Position numbers and translations under genes: made by a program. A stretch of DNA of 6,494 bases. Source: Flavobacteriia bacterium (lineage in GTDB: Bacteria > Bacteroidota > Bacteroidia > Flavobacteriales > Flavobacteriaceae). The notes under the pieces are model-generated. The model made no database searches, was not told the origin of the DNA, and saw only the letters and a list, made by a program, of their open reading frames with translations. Shown in pieces: positions 1-6,139 of the stretch (its first letter is position 1; each line of letters starts with the position of its first letter). Where the stretch lies: contig QNYL01000032.1 of the NCBI GenBank assembly GCA_003973375.1, positions 1 through 6,494 on the forward strand. The letters are read 5' to 3'.

Positions 1-1
1 G

Positions 2-1063
2 GTCTTTTTTGCAAGTATGTTTGTAAAATCAAATGATCTTTTTTATGGTTTTTCCGATAAAGGTCTGGAACTCTTTGATGCAAGTGGTAATCCGGTAACA
101 GGTAAGGTCAGCATGGAAGTAAAACTCTGGGATGCAGGAACTGAGGTTAATCAGGCCCCCGGAATGGGAAGTGATCAACCTTTGAATCAATCGGGTCCTA
201 ACACCGGAGCAGATGAAAACGGAGTTGTACATATGGTAAATGATACTTTTACCTATCCGGATCCCAACAAGGTAATTGAAATTACCATTATGCATGACGG
301 AGGCACTCTTTTTACGGTTAAGATAGAAAATATTTCCGGATCATCAAGCCTTCCAACTCCTCTGGCACCGGGTGTATGGGCAGTACATGGTAGTAGTTCA
401 AGATTGTTTGAAGATAATAAAGCCGCGGGTTCAGAACTGGAAAAACTGGCTGAAGATGGTGATAATACTGATTTTATTAAAAAATTAGAAGATAATACTG
501 GTTATTTTTCTCCTTTTGCTCCGGGTGTATTTGCAATCCATAAATCAAATGTAAAACCCATATTTTCAAATAATACTCAAGACAGAGGAGATGGACTTGA
601 AGCACTTGCCGAAGATGGAAACCCTGCCGATCTTGCAGCTTCGTTAAGCAGCTTTACCGGCGTAGAGTCAAGTGGTGTTTTTAACACTCCTGATGGAAGT
701 TCTTCTCCCGGACCTTTATTTCCCGATAATTCCTATTCATTTACTTTTACTGCAGAAGAAGGGGATAATCTGAGCTTTGCTATGATGCTGGTGCAATCAA
801 ATGACCTTTTTTACAGCTTTGGTGAGAATGGAATAAGTTTGTTTAGTAATGGTACGCCCAAAACAGGAAATTTTACCTCAAATGTAATGCTTTGGGATGC
901 CGGTACAGAAGTAAATGAATTTCCCGGAGCGGGAATGTATCAGCCTGTCCGAGGTGGTGCAGCTTCAGGTCCATCTGAAAATGGAAAAGTAATGAAAGTA
1001 TCTGATGGTTTTACTTATCCCGCTATTGCGGATGCCATTGAAGTTAAAATCGAATTGCAGTGA
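2..1063 (+). CDS. Tandem spondin_N-domain protein, 5'-truncated by the window edge
   Basis: The frame is open to the left edge. The residues before the first ATG (VFFAS, then M at nt 17) align with LSFAM near nt 770, so the ATG at 17 is internal and the real start lies upstream. The 353 visible residues hold the C-terminal half of one spondin_N unit and a complete second unit. Duplicated blocks are SNDLFY (nt 32 and 797), LWDAGTEVN (nt 125 and 890), a GPxxGxxENG block and FTYP. The second unit has two internal sub-repeats: APGVWAVH...LEKLAEDGD (about nt 367-465) and APGVFAIH...LEALAEDGN (about nt 518-622). Bacterial spondin_N proteins are generally secreted or surface proteins of unknown role, and I can assign no substrate. 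The copies differ clearly in DNA sequence, so the duplication is old. The domain call is confident; the function is unknown. Confidence 0.85.
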   Translation, partial: VFFASMFVKSNDLFYGFSDKGLELFDASGNPVTGKVSMEVKLWDAGTEVNQAPGMGSDQPLNQSGPNTGADENGVVHMVNDTFTYPDPNKVIEITIMHDGGTLFTVKIENISGSSSLPTPLAPGVWAVHGSSSRLFEDNKAAGSELEKLAEDGDNTDFIKKLEDNTGYFSPFAPGVFAIHKSNVKPIFSNNTQDRGDGLEALAEDGNPADLAASLSSFTGVESSGVFNTPDGSSSPGPLFPDNSYSFTFTAEEGDNLSFAMMLVQSNDLFYSFGENGISLFSNGTPKTGNFTSNVMLWDAGTEVNEFPGAGMYQPVRGGAASGPSENGKVMKVSDGFTYPAIADAIEVKIELQ

Positions 1064-1091
1064 TCAATATGCTTCAATATTAAACATTATG

Positions 1092-1130
1092 GTCTAGGCC
1101 CGCGATTATGTGGGCATAGACTATTTTTCT
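1092..1130 (+). terminator. Intrinsic terminator of the spondin_N gene
   Basis: A 10-bp stem with one internal mismatch (GTCTAGGCCC at 1092-1101, GGGCATAGAC at 1112-1121) has a 10-nt loop and is followed by TATTTTTCT. It starts 28 nt after the spondin_N stop codon. Its last stem base overlaps the stop codon of the convergent small gene. On the - strand the sequence after the stem is not T-rich, so it should act mainly on + strand transcripts. Confidence 0.8.
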
Positions 1131-1288
1131 TCTTTCTCTCTGACAAGAACTGCCTTGATTAATCCTCTGTGATTAAACAGATTCACAACTTCCCATCTCA
1201 TAATAGCATAACTGTTAAGCAGATCTTCAAATTCCTGTTGTGACTTTATAGCGGTACCCGTTTGTTTAATGATTTTATATTCTTTCAT
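1121..1288 (-). CDS. Small DUF4177-like protein (55 aa)
   Basis: A 55-codon frame reads from ATG at 1288-1286 to TAG at 1123-1121. It begins MKEYKIIKQTG, continues with QQEFEDLLNSYA and MRWEVVNLFNHRG, and ends AVLVREKEEK. This follows the DUF4177 layout: an N-terminal strand MKEYKxxK, a helix with an E..LN pattern, a W-E-V-V strand, and a final strand ending in a basic and acidic tail. The usual 50-60 residue length also fits. A GGA sits 8-10 nt before the ATG as a possible ribosome binding site. DUF4177 proteins have no established function. It converges on the spondin_N gene and points away from the nitrogen operon, so no functional link to either is implied. I found it by reverse-complementing the gap; the fit to the family is from memory. 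Confidence 0.72.
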   Translation of the reverse strand: MKEYKIIKQTGTAIKSQQEFEDLLNSYAIMRWEVVNLFNHRGLIKAVLVREKEEK

Positions 1289-1330
1289 AATCTATTCCAT
1301 TGGATTGTTAAAATAGTCTATTCTAAAATT

Positions 1331-1350
1331 AATAATAATTTATTATTATT
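1331..1350. repeat. AT-only inverted repeat
   Basis: AATAATAAT at 1331-1339 and ATTATTATT at 1342-1350 form 9-bp arms around TT. The stretch is low-complexity AT-rich DNA just upstream of the palindrome at 1357. It may be a flexible promoter-upstream tract, or chance in AT-rich sequence. Confidence 0.4.
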
Positions 1351-1356
1351 TTTAAA

Positions 1357-1378
1357 ACCCCCTAAAATTTTAGGGGGT
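1357..1378. promoter_or_regulatory. Distal palindrome of the nitrogen-operon control region (candidate operator)
   Basis: This is a perfect 22-bp palindrome: ACCCCC, an AT core TAAAATTTTA, then GGGGGT. Its centre is at 1367.5, about 87 bp upstream of the -7 box of the porin gene, so it should lie upstream of the transcription start. A related, less perfect copy sits at 1411-1431, and the two centres are about 53.5 bp apart, close to five helical turns. That arrangement suggests a pair of protein-binding sites. The alternative is a terminator hairpin, since ATATTTCTTTTT follows on the + strand. No + strand gene reads into it, however, which makes that less likely. Confidence 0.55.
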
Positions 1379-1410
1379 ATATTTCTTTTTATCATAAAAA
1401 TATACTTACT

Positions 1411-1431
1411 ACCCCTGTATATTTTGGGGGT
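1411..1431. promoter_or_regulatory. Proximal imperfect palindrome overlapping the -33 box (candidate operator)
   Basis: ACCCC at 1411-1415 and GGGGGT at 1426-1431 flank the AT-rich core TGTATATTTT. Read in reverse complement it begins ACCCCCAAAAT, closely resembling the upper palindrome at 1357-1378. The right arm contains the TTTG that serves as the probable -33 box of the porin promoter. A protein bound here would directly affect RNA polymerase, either by steric repression or, for an activator, by contact. The protein is not identifiable from this window. Confidence 0.55.
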
Positions 1432-1454
1432 TAAGCATATTTTACATACTTTTG
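1423..1454 (+). promoter_or_regulatory. Bacteroidota-type promoter of the porin-glnK-amtB operon
   Basis: A -33 TTTG at 1423-1426 is followed, after 20 nt, by TACTTTTG at 1447-1454, a perfect match to the Bacteroidota -7 consensus TAnnTTTG. Transcription should begin near 1458-1462, giving a leader of about 35-40 nt before the ATG at 1497. This supports that ATG over the TTG at 1452, which lies inside the promoter. Confidence 0.75.
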
Positions 1455-1496
1455 AGGCGTCAAACACAAAAATATGTATTAAAAAAGAAATTCTCT

Positions 1497-2288
1497 ATGA
1501 AAACAAAAATACGAAAAATATCAATCAAAATAATTCTCTTTCTTTTATTATTTTCCTCTCCGTTTTTGTTGCACGCACAAAACGACAGCATAAGAAAATC
1601 AAAAATAAAAACTTTTTTCTCCTCCATTGATCTTGGAACCGACCTGAAATCAAGATACATTTGGAGAGGAATAAATTTAGGAGGCCATACCCCCAGCATT
1701 CAACCCTATATCGAATATAATTTTGCAAAAGGCTGGGCGATCGGTGTATGGGGTGCTTATTCTTTAGGCGAACAACCCAACCAGGAGGTAGACACCTATA
1801 TAAGTTATACTACATCCAACGAAAGACTGAATTTTACATTTACAAATTACTTTTTTCCGGATTATTCGTTAAGAAACAATCATTATTTCGACTTCAGCAA
1901 TGATTCAGGACATGTTTTAGAGCTTATGGGAACATATTTTCCGTTTAAGAAAATACCTTTATCTTTTTCTGTAGCCACAAATTTTTACGGTGCCGACAAG
2001 CAAGTTGATGCTGAAAGGAATCCACTGGACAAGCAATCGTTTTCCACTTATATTGAAGCTAATTATACTACATCCATGGCAACAGTAGGTCTTGATTTCT
2101 TTGTGGCGGGCGTAATAAATAACAAAGGTAAATACTATGGCGATGATGAAAATGCATTTATCAACATAGGAATGACCGCTTCAAAAGACATTCAAATAAC
2201 CGAAAGATTCAAATTGCCTGTAGATACCTCCCTTATATTCAATCCGAGTCAGGGAAACATCTACATTGTATTTGGTATAAGCCTTTAA
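1497..2288 (+). CDS. TorF-family putative porin (Gcw_chp-like outer-membrane protein)
   Basis: The protein has 263 residues. A basic N-terminus (MKTKIRKISIK) is followed by a hydrophobic run (IILFLLLFSSPFLL) and HAQ, a signal peptidase I type site near residues 27-28. The mature part opens with DLGTDLKSRYIWRGINLGG, the Gcw_chp/TorF hallmark (SRYxWRG), and goes on with alternating amphipathic strands typical of a beta-barrel (YIEYNF, YISYTTS, FTNYFF, YIEANY). It ends in the strand IYIVFGISL. I chose ATG 1497 because it starts a clean signal peptide and lies downstream of the promoter. The gene is the first of an apparent operon with P-II and Amt, so it may be an outer-membrane route for a nitrogen compound or ammonium. 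That role is inferred from position only, and porin activity is not proven for this family. Confidence 0.82.
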   Translation: MKTKIRKISIKIILFLLLFSSPFLLHAQNDSIRKSKIKTFFSSIDLGTDLKSRYIWRGINLGGHTPSIQPYIEYNFAKGWAIGVWGAYSLGEQPNQEVDTYISYTTSNERLNFTFTNYFFPDYSLRNNHYFDFSNDSGHVLELMGTYFPFKKIPLSFSVATNFYGADKQVDAERNPLDKQSFSTYIEANYTTSMATVGLDFFVAGVINNKGKYYGDDENAFINIGMTASKDIQITERFKLPVDTSLIFNPSQGNIYIVFGISL

Positions 2289-2324
2289 AATTTAAAAAAA
2301 TATTAATCATAAAAATCTATAGAA

Positions 2325-2663
2325 ATGAAAAAAATCGAAGCAATTATCAGAAGATCAAAGTATCGGGAAGTTAAAGATGAGTTGCATAAGGTAGGCGTCA
2401 ATTTCTTTACCTACTGGGATGTAACCGGTATTGGAAATGAAAAACAGGGCCATGTGTACCGTGGAGTAAGCTTTAATACCAGTGATATCCAGCGCAGATA
2501 CCTCTCTATTGTGGTTAATAATGATTTTGAACAAGTTACCATTGACACCATATTAAAAATAGCTCATACCGGTCATGTTGGAGACGGAAAGATCTTTGTG
2601 TCAGATGTAAATGAAGCCTATAGAATCCGTACCGGAGAAAAGGGAGCAAAAACTTTAAAATAA
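2325..2663 (+). CDS. glnK: P-II family nitrogen regulatory protein
   Basis: The 112-residue protein has the P-II fold throughout. It begins MKKIEAIIRRSK; the T-loop region VTGIGNEKQGHVYRG covers about residues 33-47. The B-loop TGHVGDGKIF (82-91) and the C-loop YRIRTGE (99-105), which bind nucleotide, are intact. Known P-II proteins sense ATP/ADP and 2-oxoglutarate and plug the Amt channel with the T-loop. Two positions differ from E. coli GlnB. The uridylylated Tyr51 aligns with Phe50, after a one-residue shorter T-loop. Gln39, which helps bind Mg-ATP/2-oxoglutarate, is Glu39. The gene starts 36 nt after the porin, with only an A-rich stretch and no clear Shine-Dalgarno, and ends 7 nt before amtB. 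The tight link to amtB makes it a GlnK-type partner. Confidence 0.95.
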   Translation: MKKIEAIIRRSKYREVKDELHKVGVNFFTYWDVTGIGNEKQGHVYRGVSFNTSDIQRRYLSIVVNNDFEQVTIDTILKIAHTGHVGDGKIFVSDVNEAYRIRTGEKGAKTLK

Positions 2664-2670
2664 AAAAATC

Positions 2671-3894
2671 ATGGAAACAATTTTTACAATAAATAACCTG
2701 TGGATGATGGTATCGATCTTTTTGGTCTTTATCATGCACCTGGGATTTGCAAGTCTTGAATCGGGATTAACCCGGTCAAAAAACACAATCAATATCCTGT
2801 TTAAAAATGTTATGGTGGTATCCATCGGACTTTTAACCTATACTTTTATCGGATTTAATATGATGTATCCGGGAGCTGAATTTGCCGGAGGATTTTTCGG
2901 ATTTTCAGGTTTTGGCTTACAAATACCCGAGAATGGATTGACCTCCGCATACAATATTGGCTACACCTACTGGACTGATTTCTTGTTTCAGGCCATGTTT
3001 GCAGCAACTGCGGCAACCATTGTTTCTGGAGCTGTGGCAGAGCGTATTAAACTCAACTCATTTTTAATTTTCTCTGTATTTTATATAGGTCTTGTTTACC
3101 CTGTTACAGGAATGTGGAAATGGGGTGGAGGCTTTTTAGACACCCTCGGATTTTATGATTTTGCCGGATCAACCCTTGTACATTCTGTTGGAGGCTGGGC
3201 AGCACTTATGGCTGTAATTATGTTAGGCCCCAGAATTGGAAAATACAATGGCAGTTCCAGAGCTATCGAAGGTCACAATATACCTCTGGCTGTTTTGGGA
3301 GTGTTTTTATTGTGGTTTGGATGGTTTGGTTTTAACGGGGGCTCAGTACTCAGTGCAGACCCCGGAACAGTTTCATTGGTACTGGTAACAACAAGCCTTG
3401 CTGCTGCAGCCGGAGCTCTCAGTTCCTTTTTTACCTCATACGCTATTTTTAAAAGTTACGATATCACCATGGTATTGAACGGAATCCTTGCCGGACTTGT
3501 GGGAATTACTGCTGGTGCAGATCTGATGAGTGTTACCGATGCAATTCTTATTGGCCTGATCGCTGGAGTTCTGATCGTACTGGCAGTAATCGCATTAGAT
3601 AAATTAAAACTTGATGACCCGGTTGGAGCCGTTGCAGTACATCTGATTATAGGAATCTGGGGAACACTGGCCGTAGGAATCTTCGGTGCCAAAGCCGGGT
3701 GGTCTCAATTTGGTCATCAATTAATAGGTGTTCTTGCTGTTGGATTATTTTGTATAACCACATCGTTTATCATTCTGATAATAATTAAGAAAACCATTGG
3801 TTTAAGAGTTTCAGAAGAAGAAGAAATTGAAGGACTCGATATTCATGAACACGGAATGAATGCTTATCCGGATTTTAGAACTAACGAGCATTAA
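2671..3894 (+). CDS. amtB: Ammonium transporter, Amt family
   Basis: The 407-residue inner-membrane channel conducts ammonium and should be gated by the P-II protein encoded just upstream. About eleven hydrophobic segments are seen, with no obvious cleavable signal. Signature residues are in place: W151; D163 and the first twin histidine H171 in DFAGSTLVHSVGG; the GWFGFNGGS motif with F221 and S225; and the second twin histidine H324 in DDPVGAVAVHLIIG. The D163-H171 spacing equals the E. coli D160-H168 spacing. The cytoplasmic tail ends EGLDIHEHGMNAYPDF, the conserved region that couples to GlnK. The start lies 7 nt after the P-II stop, which suggests translational coupling. The length is normal and no key residue is missing. 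Confidence 0.97.
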   Translation: METIFTINNLWMMVSIFLVFIMHLGFASLESGLTRSKNTINILFKNVMVVSIGLLTYTFIGFNMMYPGAEFAGGFFGFSGFGLQIPENGLTSAYNIGYTYWTDFLFQAMFAATAATIVSGAVAERIKLNSFLIFSVFYIGLVYPVTGMWKWGGGFLDTLGFYDFAGSTLVHSVGGWAALMAVIMLGPRIGKYNGSSRAIEGHNIPLAVLGVFLLWFGWFGFNGGSVLSADPGTVSLVLVTTSLAAAAGALSSFFTSYAIFKSYDITMVLNGILAGLVGITAGADLMSVTDAILIGLIAGVLIVLAVIALDKLKLDDPVGAVAVHLIIGIWGTLAVGIFGAKAGWSQFGHQLIGVLAVGLFCITTSFIILIIIKKTIGLRVSEEEEIEGLDIHEHGMNAYPDFRTNEH

Positions 3895-3902
3895 TATAAC
3901 AC

Positions 3903-4064
3903 AAGACCGTTGCAAAAGGCGATTATTTGTTCAAATACGACGCCCGAGAAAAATTTAACCCACAGTAAACTATTGTTTATGAGGACTTAAATTTTTAGAG
4001 AAGGAAGAAGTTGGGCAAATAATCGCCTTTATTTCATAATTCTATATAGTTTTGCAACGGTCTT
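3903..4064. mobile_element. 162-bp foldback/MITE-like element between amtB and the helicase
   Basis: Perfect 15-bp terminal inverted repeats (AAGACCGTTGCAAAA at 3903-3917 and its complement at 4050-4064) enclose a second pair, AAGGCGATTATTTG at 3916-3929 with its complement at 4016-4029. The right side carries about 20 extra nt (4030-4049) between the two arms. Further nested arms are AAAAATTTAA (3949-3958) with TTAAATTTTT (3987-3996), and TAAAC/GTTTA around TATT (3966-3979). The element begins 8 nt after the amtB stop, has no coding potential and shows no target-site duplication that I can find. Well-defined terminal repeats suggest a non-autonomous relic of an insertion sequence. It may also fold in RNA and separate the two convergent genes. 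Confidence 0.6.
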
Positions 4065-4104
4065 AATTCATTTCTTTTAAAAGATAACGAAATATAAAAA
4101 GGTT

Positions 4105-4248
4105 TTATTTCCTCTTTTTACGTTTGTTATAGATCTTATCTCCTCTGGTTTTTGGTTTTTTATATTTTTTGGCAATGATTCGTTTATAAGAACCTCCCAG
4201 ATTTACTTTTTTATTCTTCTCTTTAATGAAGGGTCTCTTTCTTTTCTC
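4105..4248 (-). pseudogene. Out-of-frame conserved C-terminal tail of the DEAD-box helicase
   Basis: In the -1 frame relative to the helicase, 47 codons run open from about 4248 to a TAA at 4107-4105. They encode a lysine/arginine-rich tail including KNKKVNLGGSYKR and YKKPKTRGDKIYNKRKK. This resembles the basic RNA-binding tail that ends helicases of this type in flavobacteria (from memory). Moving from Gly396 of the helicase into this frame needs the loss of one base, or a -1 slip, around GGGAGAAAAG (4250-4241). The joined product would be about 443 residues. The intact tail argues for a very recent mutation, a sequencing error in the G/A runs, or recoding. Confidence 0.75.
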
Positions 4249-5435
4249 CCTGAATCGTGTTCAATGATCTGAGGTTGTTCTTCCGGAATTAATTTTTCTG
4301 AGATCTCCACTTCAGCAGGCAGATCTAAGGTCTTGATCTTCATTTTCATCAAGGTTTCGATGGCTTCTTTGAACGGCTGCTCCTTTTCTGTGTAAAAAAG
4401 GATTGAGGTACCCTCCTGCTCTGCTCTTCCGGTTCTTCCTATTCTGTGCATATAATTCTCAGGAAATACCGGCGTGTCAAAATTGATCACATGTGAGATC
4501 TGTTCGATATGTAAGCCACGAGCCATTACATCGGTTGTGACCAGCACCCTGGTCTTTCCTGCATTGAAATTTTCAATAGACCTGATCCTGTAATTCTGAG
4601 TTTTATTGGAATGAATTACTGAAACCTGATCTCCTAATTTCTCATTGAGGATCTCATACAATCTATCAGCCATTCTTTTATTCTTAACAAAAACCAATAC
4701 CTTATTATACAATTCTTTATCTTTAGTTATATGAATCAAAAGATTAACTTTAGTATAAAAGTTGGGAACAGCATAGCAGGATTGATCGATGTTGTCTAAC
4801 GGAGTTCCGCTCACTGCAATTGAAACGGTTTTATGACCTTTAAAATTATCTTTTATCAGGCTATCCACATCTTCGGTCATCGTTGCTGAAAACATGATAT
4901 TCTGACGCCGTTCCGGTAATAGTTCAAAGATGTTATTCAGCTGATATCGGAAGCCCAGGTCGAGCATTACATCCACTTCATCGATTACAAGCTTTTTAAC
5001 CGATTTCAATTTCAATGCCTGATCAAGCACCAGATCATACAATCTTCCGGGCGTTGCCACAACAATATCAGTACCTTCTGCCAGTGTTTGCCGTTGTGTA
5101 TTGATATTTACACCTCCGTAAACTCCTTTTATCCTGACATTGATATATTCAGCCAGTTTTTCAATTTCTTCTACAACCTGAATAACAAGCTCACGCGTTG
5201 GAACCAGAATCAGTACTCTTGGATTTTTTTGTTTTGAGAATTTCAGACCCTGAAGAATGGGTAACAGATATGCAAATGTCTTTCCGGTACCGGTTTGTGC
5301 GATGCCTACCATATCTTTTCCTGACAAGATCACCGGAAAAGCCTCTGCCTGAATGGGTGTGGATTTTTCGAGTTTCAGATCGGAAAGCGCATATTGTAAC
5401 TGTCGTGATATTTTAAAATCTGAAAAAGAATCCAT
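4203..5435 (-). CDS. DEAD-box ATP-dependent RNA helicase, C-terminus frameshifted
   Basis: The 410 residues hold a complete helicase core: Q motif with TPIQ (26-29), motif I AQTGTGKT (46-53), Ia PTRELV (79-84), Ib TPGR (128-131), II DEVD (152-155), III SAT (183-185), V TTDVMARGLH (300-309) and VI HRIGRTGR (330-337). It should unwind or remodel RNA using ATP in the cytoplasm, for example in ribosome assembly or cold adaptation. Motif II is DEVD rather than DEAD, and motif V has ARGLH where ARGLD is usual. The frame ends in the non-conserved DPSLKRRIKK. The expected basic tail of this family continues in the -1 frame (4105-4248). The ATG at 5435 is 80 nt downstream of the lexA stop, so the two could be co-transcribed, but it also has its own -7 box. 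Confidence 0.93.
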   Translation of the reverse strand: MDSFSDFKISRQLQYALSDLKLEKSTPIQAEAFPVILSGKDMVGIAQTGTGKTFAYLLPILQGLKFSKQKNPRVLILVPTRELVIQVVEEIEKLAEYINVRIKGVYGGVNINTQRQTLAEGTDIVVATPGRLYDLVLDQALKLKSVKKLVIDEVDVMLDLGFRYQLNNIFELLPERRQNIMFSATMTEDVDSLIKDNFKGHKTVSIAVSGTPLDNIDQSCYAVPNFYTKVNLLIHITKDKELYNKVLVFVKNKRMADRLYEILNEKLGDQVSVIHSNKTQNYRIRSIENFNAGKTRVLVTTDVMARGLHIEQISHVINFDTPVFPENYMHRIGRTGRAEQEGTSILFYTEKEQPFKEAIETLMKMKIKTLDLPAEVEISEKLIPEEQPQIIEHDSGRKERDPSLKRRIKK

Positions 5436-5450
5436 AGAAATAATTTACTG

Positions 5451-5458
5451 CAAAAATA
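5451..5458 (-). promoter_or_regulatory. -7 box of the helicase gene
   Basis: Read on the - strand, TATTTTTG at 5458-5451 matches TAnnTTTG exactly, 15 nt before the ATG at 5435. No good TTTG -33 element is found at the usual 19-21 nt spacing, so promoter strength is uncertain. The leader would be very short. Confidence 0.45.
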
Positions 5459-5515
5459 AGCTTTTTAAATGAAAGAGATTTTTATAAAATGCTGTAAACT
5501 ACTTCATAAAAAAAT

Positions 5516-6139
5516 TTAAATAGAAATCACTGTTTCCACTACACCCTGTATTCTGAATTCATTGGATAGTATGATAGGCTGGTATTTTTTATTATCGGAT
5601 CTGGGCTTAAGAACGATAAGGCTCCCGCTATGATGATACTCTTTAATGGTGGCTTCATCATTGATCAAAGCAACTACTTTATCTCCGTTTTCCGCATGTT
5701 GCTGCTGCCGGATCAAAACCAGATCGCCATCATTGATACCCGCCTTATTCATAGAGTCTCCCTTGGCTCTCAGTAAAAAATACCGGAAGCCTTTTTTAAG
5801 CAATCTTATGGATACCGGCACTTCAGCCTCAATATTTTCTTCTGCAAAAATGGGCAATCCGCAGGAGACTTCTCCAAGTAAAGGAATCTTAACCGTTTGT
5901 TCTCTTGTTCCAAAATCAACAGGAAGCTCAAATTCATTTAAATAAAGGCTTCCATCATTTTTTTTACTTAAGATGCCTTTTTCTTCAAGATCTTTAATAA
6001 TGACTGCCACTGAACGCGGTGATTTATAATCCAGTTTACGCATCAGTTCTCTTATACTGGGCATTTTTCCAAAGTTAACCAGATGCTGCCTGATGGCCGA
6101 TAATGCCTGAATTTCTCTTTTTGAAAGTTGACTAAACAT
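5516..6139 (-). CDS. lexA: LexA-family SOS repressor / S24 self-cleaving regulator
   Basis: The 207-residue protein has a LexA-type winged helix (about residues 3-66, with MPSIRELMRKLDYKSPRSV as the helix-turn-helix) and a peptidase S24 domain. The self-cleavage site is LLGEVSCGLPI with Cys93-Gly94. The catalytic serine is Ser129 in AKGDSMNKAGI and the lysine is Lys166 in NDEATIKEY. The 37-residue Ser-Lys spacing equals that of E. coli LexA (119/156). Known members repress DNA-damage genes and cleave themselves on RecA filaments. The Cys-Gly scissile bond is like UmuD rather than the Ala-Gly of E. coli LexA, but the N-terminal DNA-binding domain makes this a repressor. I chose ATG 6139 over the in-frame TTG at 6145, which overlaps the promoter box. 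It lies upstream of the helicase on the same strand. Confidence 0.9.
   Translation of the reverse strand: MFSQLSKREIQALSAIRQHLVNFGKMPSIRELMRKLDYKSPRSVAVIIKDLEEKGILSKKNDGSLYLNEFELPVDFGTREQTVKIPLLGEVSCGLPIFAEENIEAEVPVSIRLLKKGFRYFLLRAKGDSMNKAGINDGDLVLIRQQQHAENGDKVVALINDEATIKEYHHSGSLIVLKPRSDNKKYQPIILSNEFRIQGVVETVISI

Noticed and set aside
1411..1440. Possible sigma-54 promoter at the G-run upstream of the porin gene
   Set aside because: GG and GC are not separated by the required 10 nt, and a much better TTTG-N20-TAnnTTTG promoter is present.
1452..1496. TTG start for the porin gene, adding 15 residues
   Set aside because: The TTG is part of the -7 box and the extra residues precede a normal signal peptide. 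ATG 1497 fits the promoter and the signal sequence.
1262..1630. 122-residue + strand frame beginning MFNDFIFFHN
   Set aside because: It overlaps the promoter, operators and 5' end of the porin gene, is low-complexity, and resembles no family.
3880..4075. Target-site duplication flanking the foldback element
   Set aside because: The bases next to the two terminal repeats (ACAC on the left, AATT on the right) do not match. TTAAT occurs on both sides but not adjacent to the left end.
4236..4252. Programmed -1 frameshifting as the main explanation for the helicase tail
   Set aside because: A-AAA-G is only a weak slip site, there is no clear downstream stem, and this helicase family is not known for recoding. 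A one-base loss or sequencing error is simpler, though recoding is not excluded.
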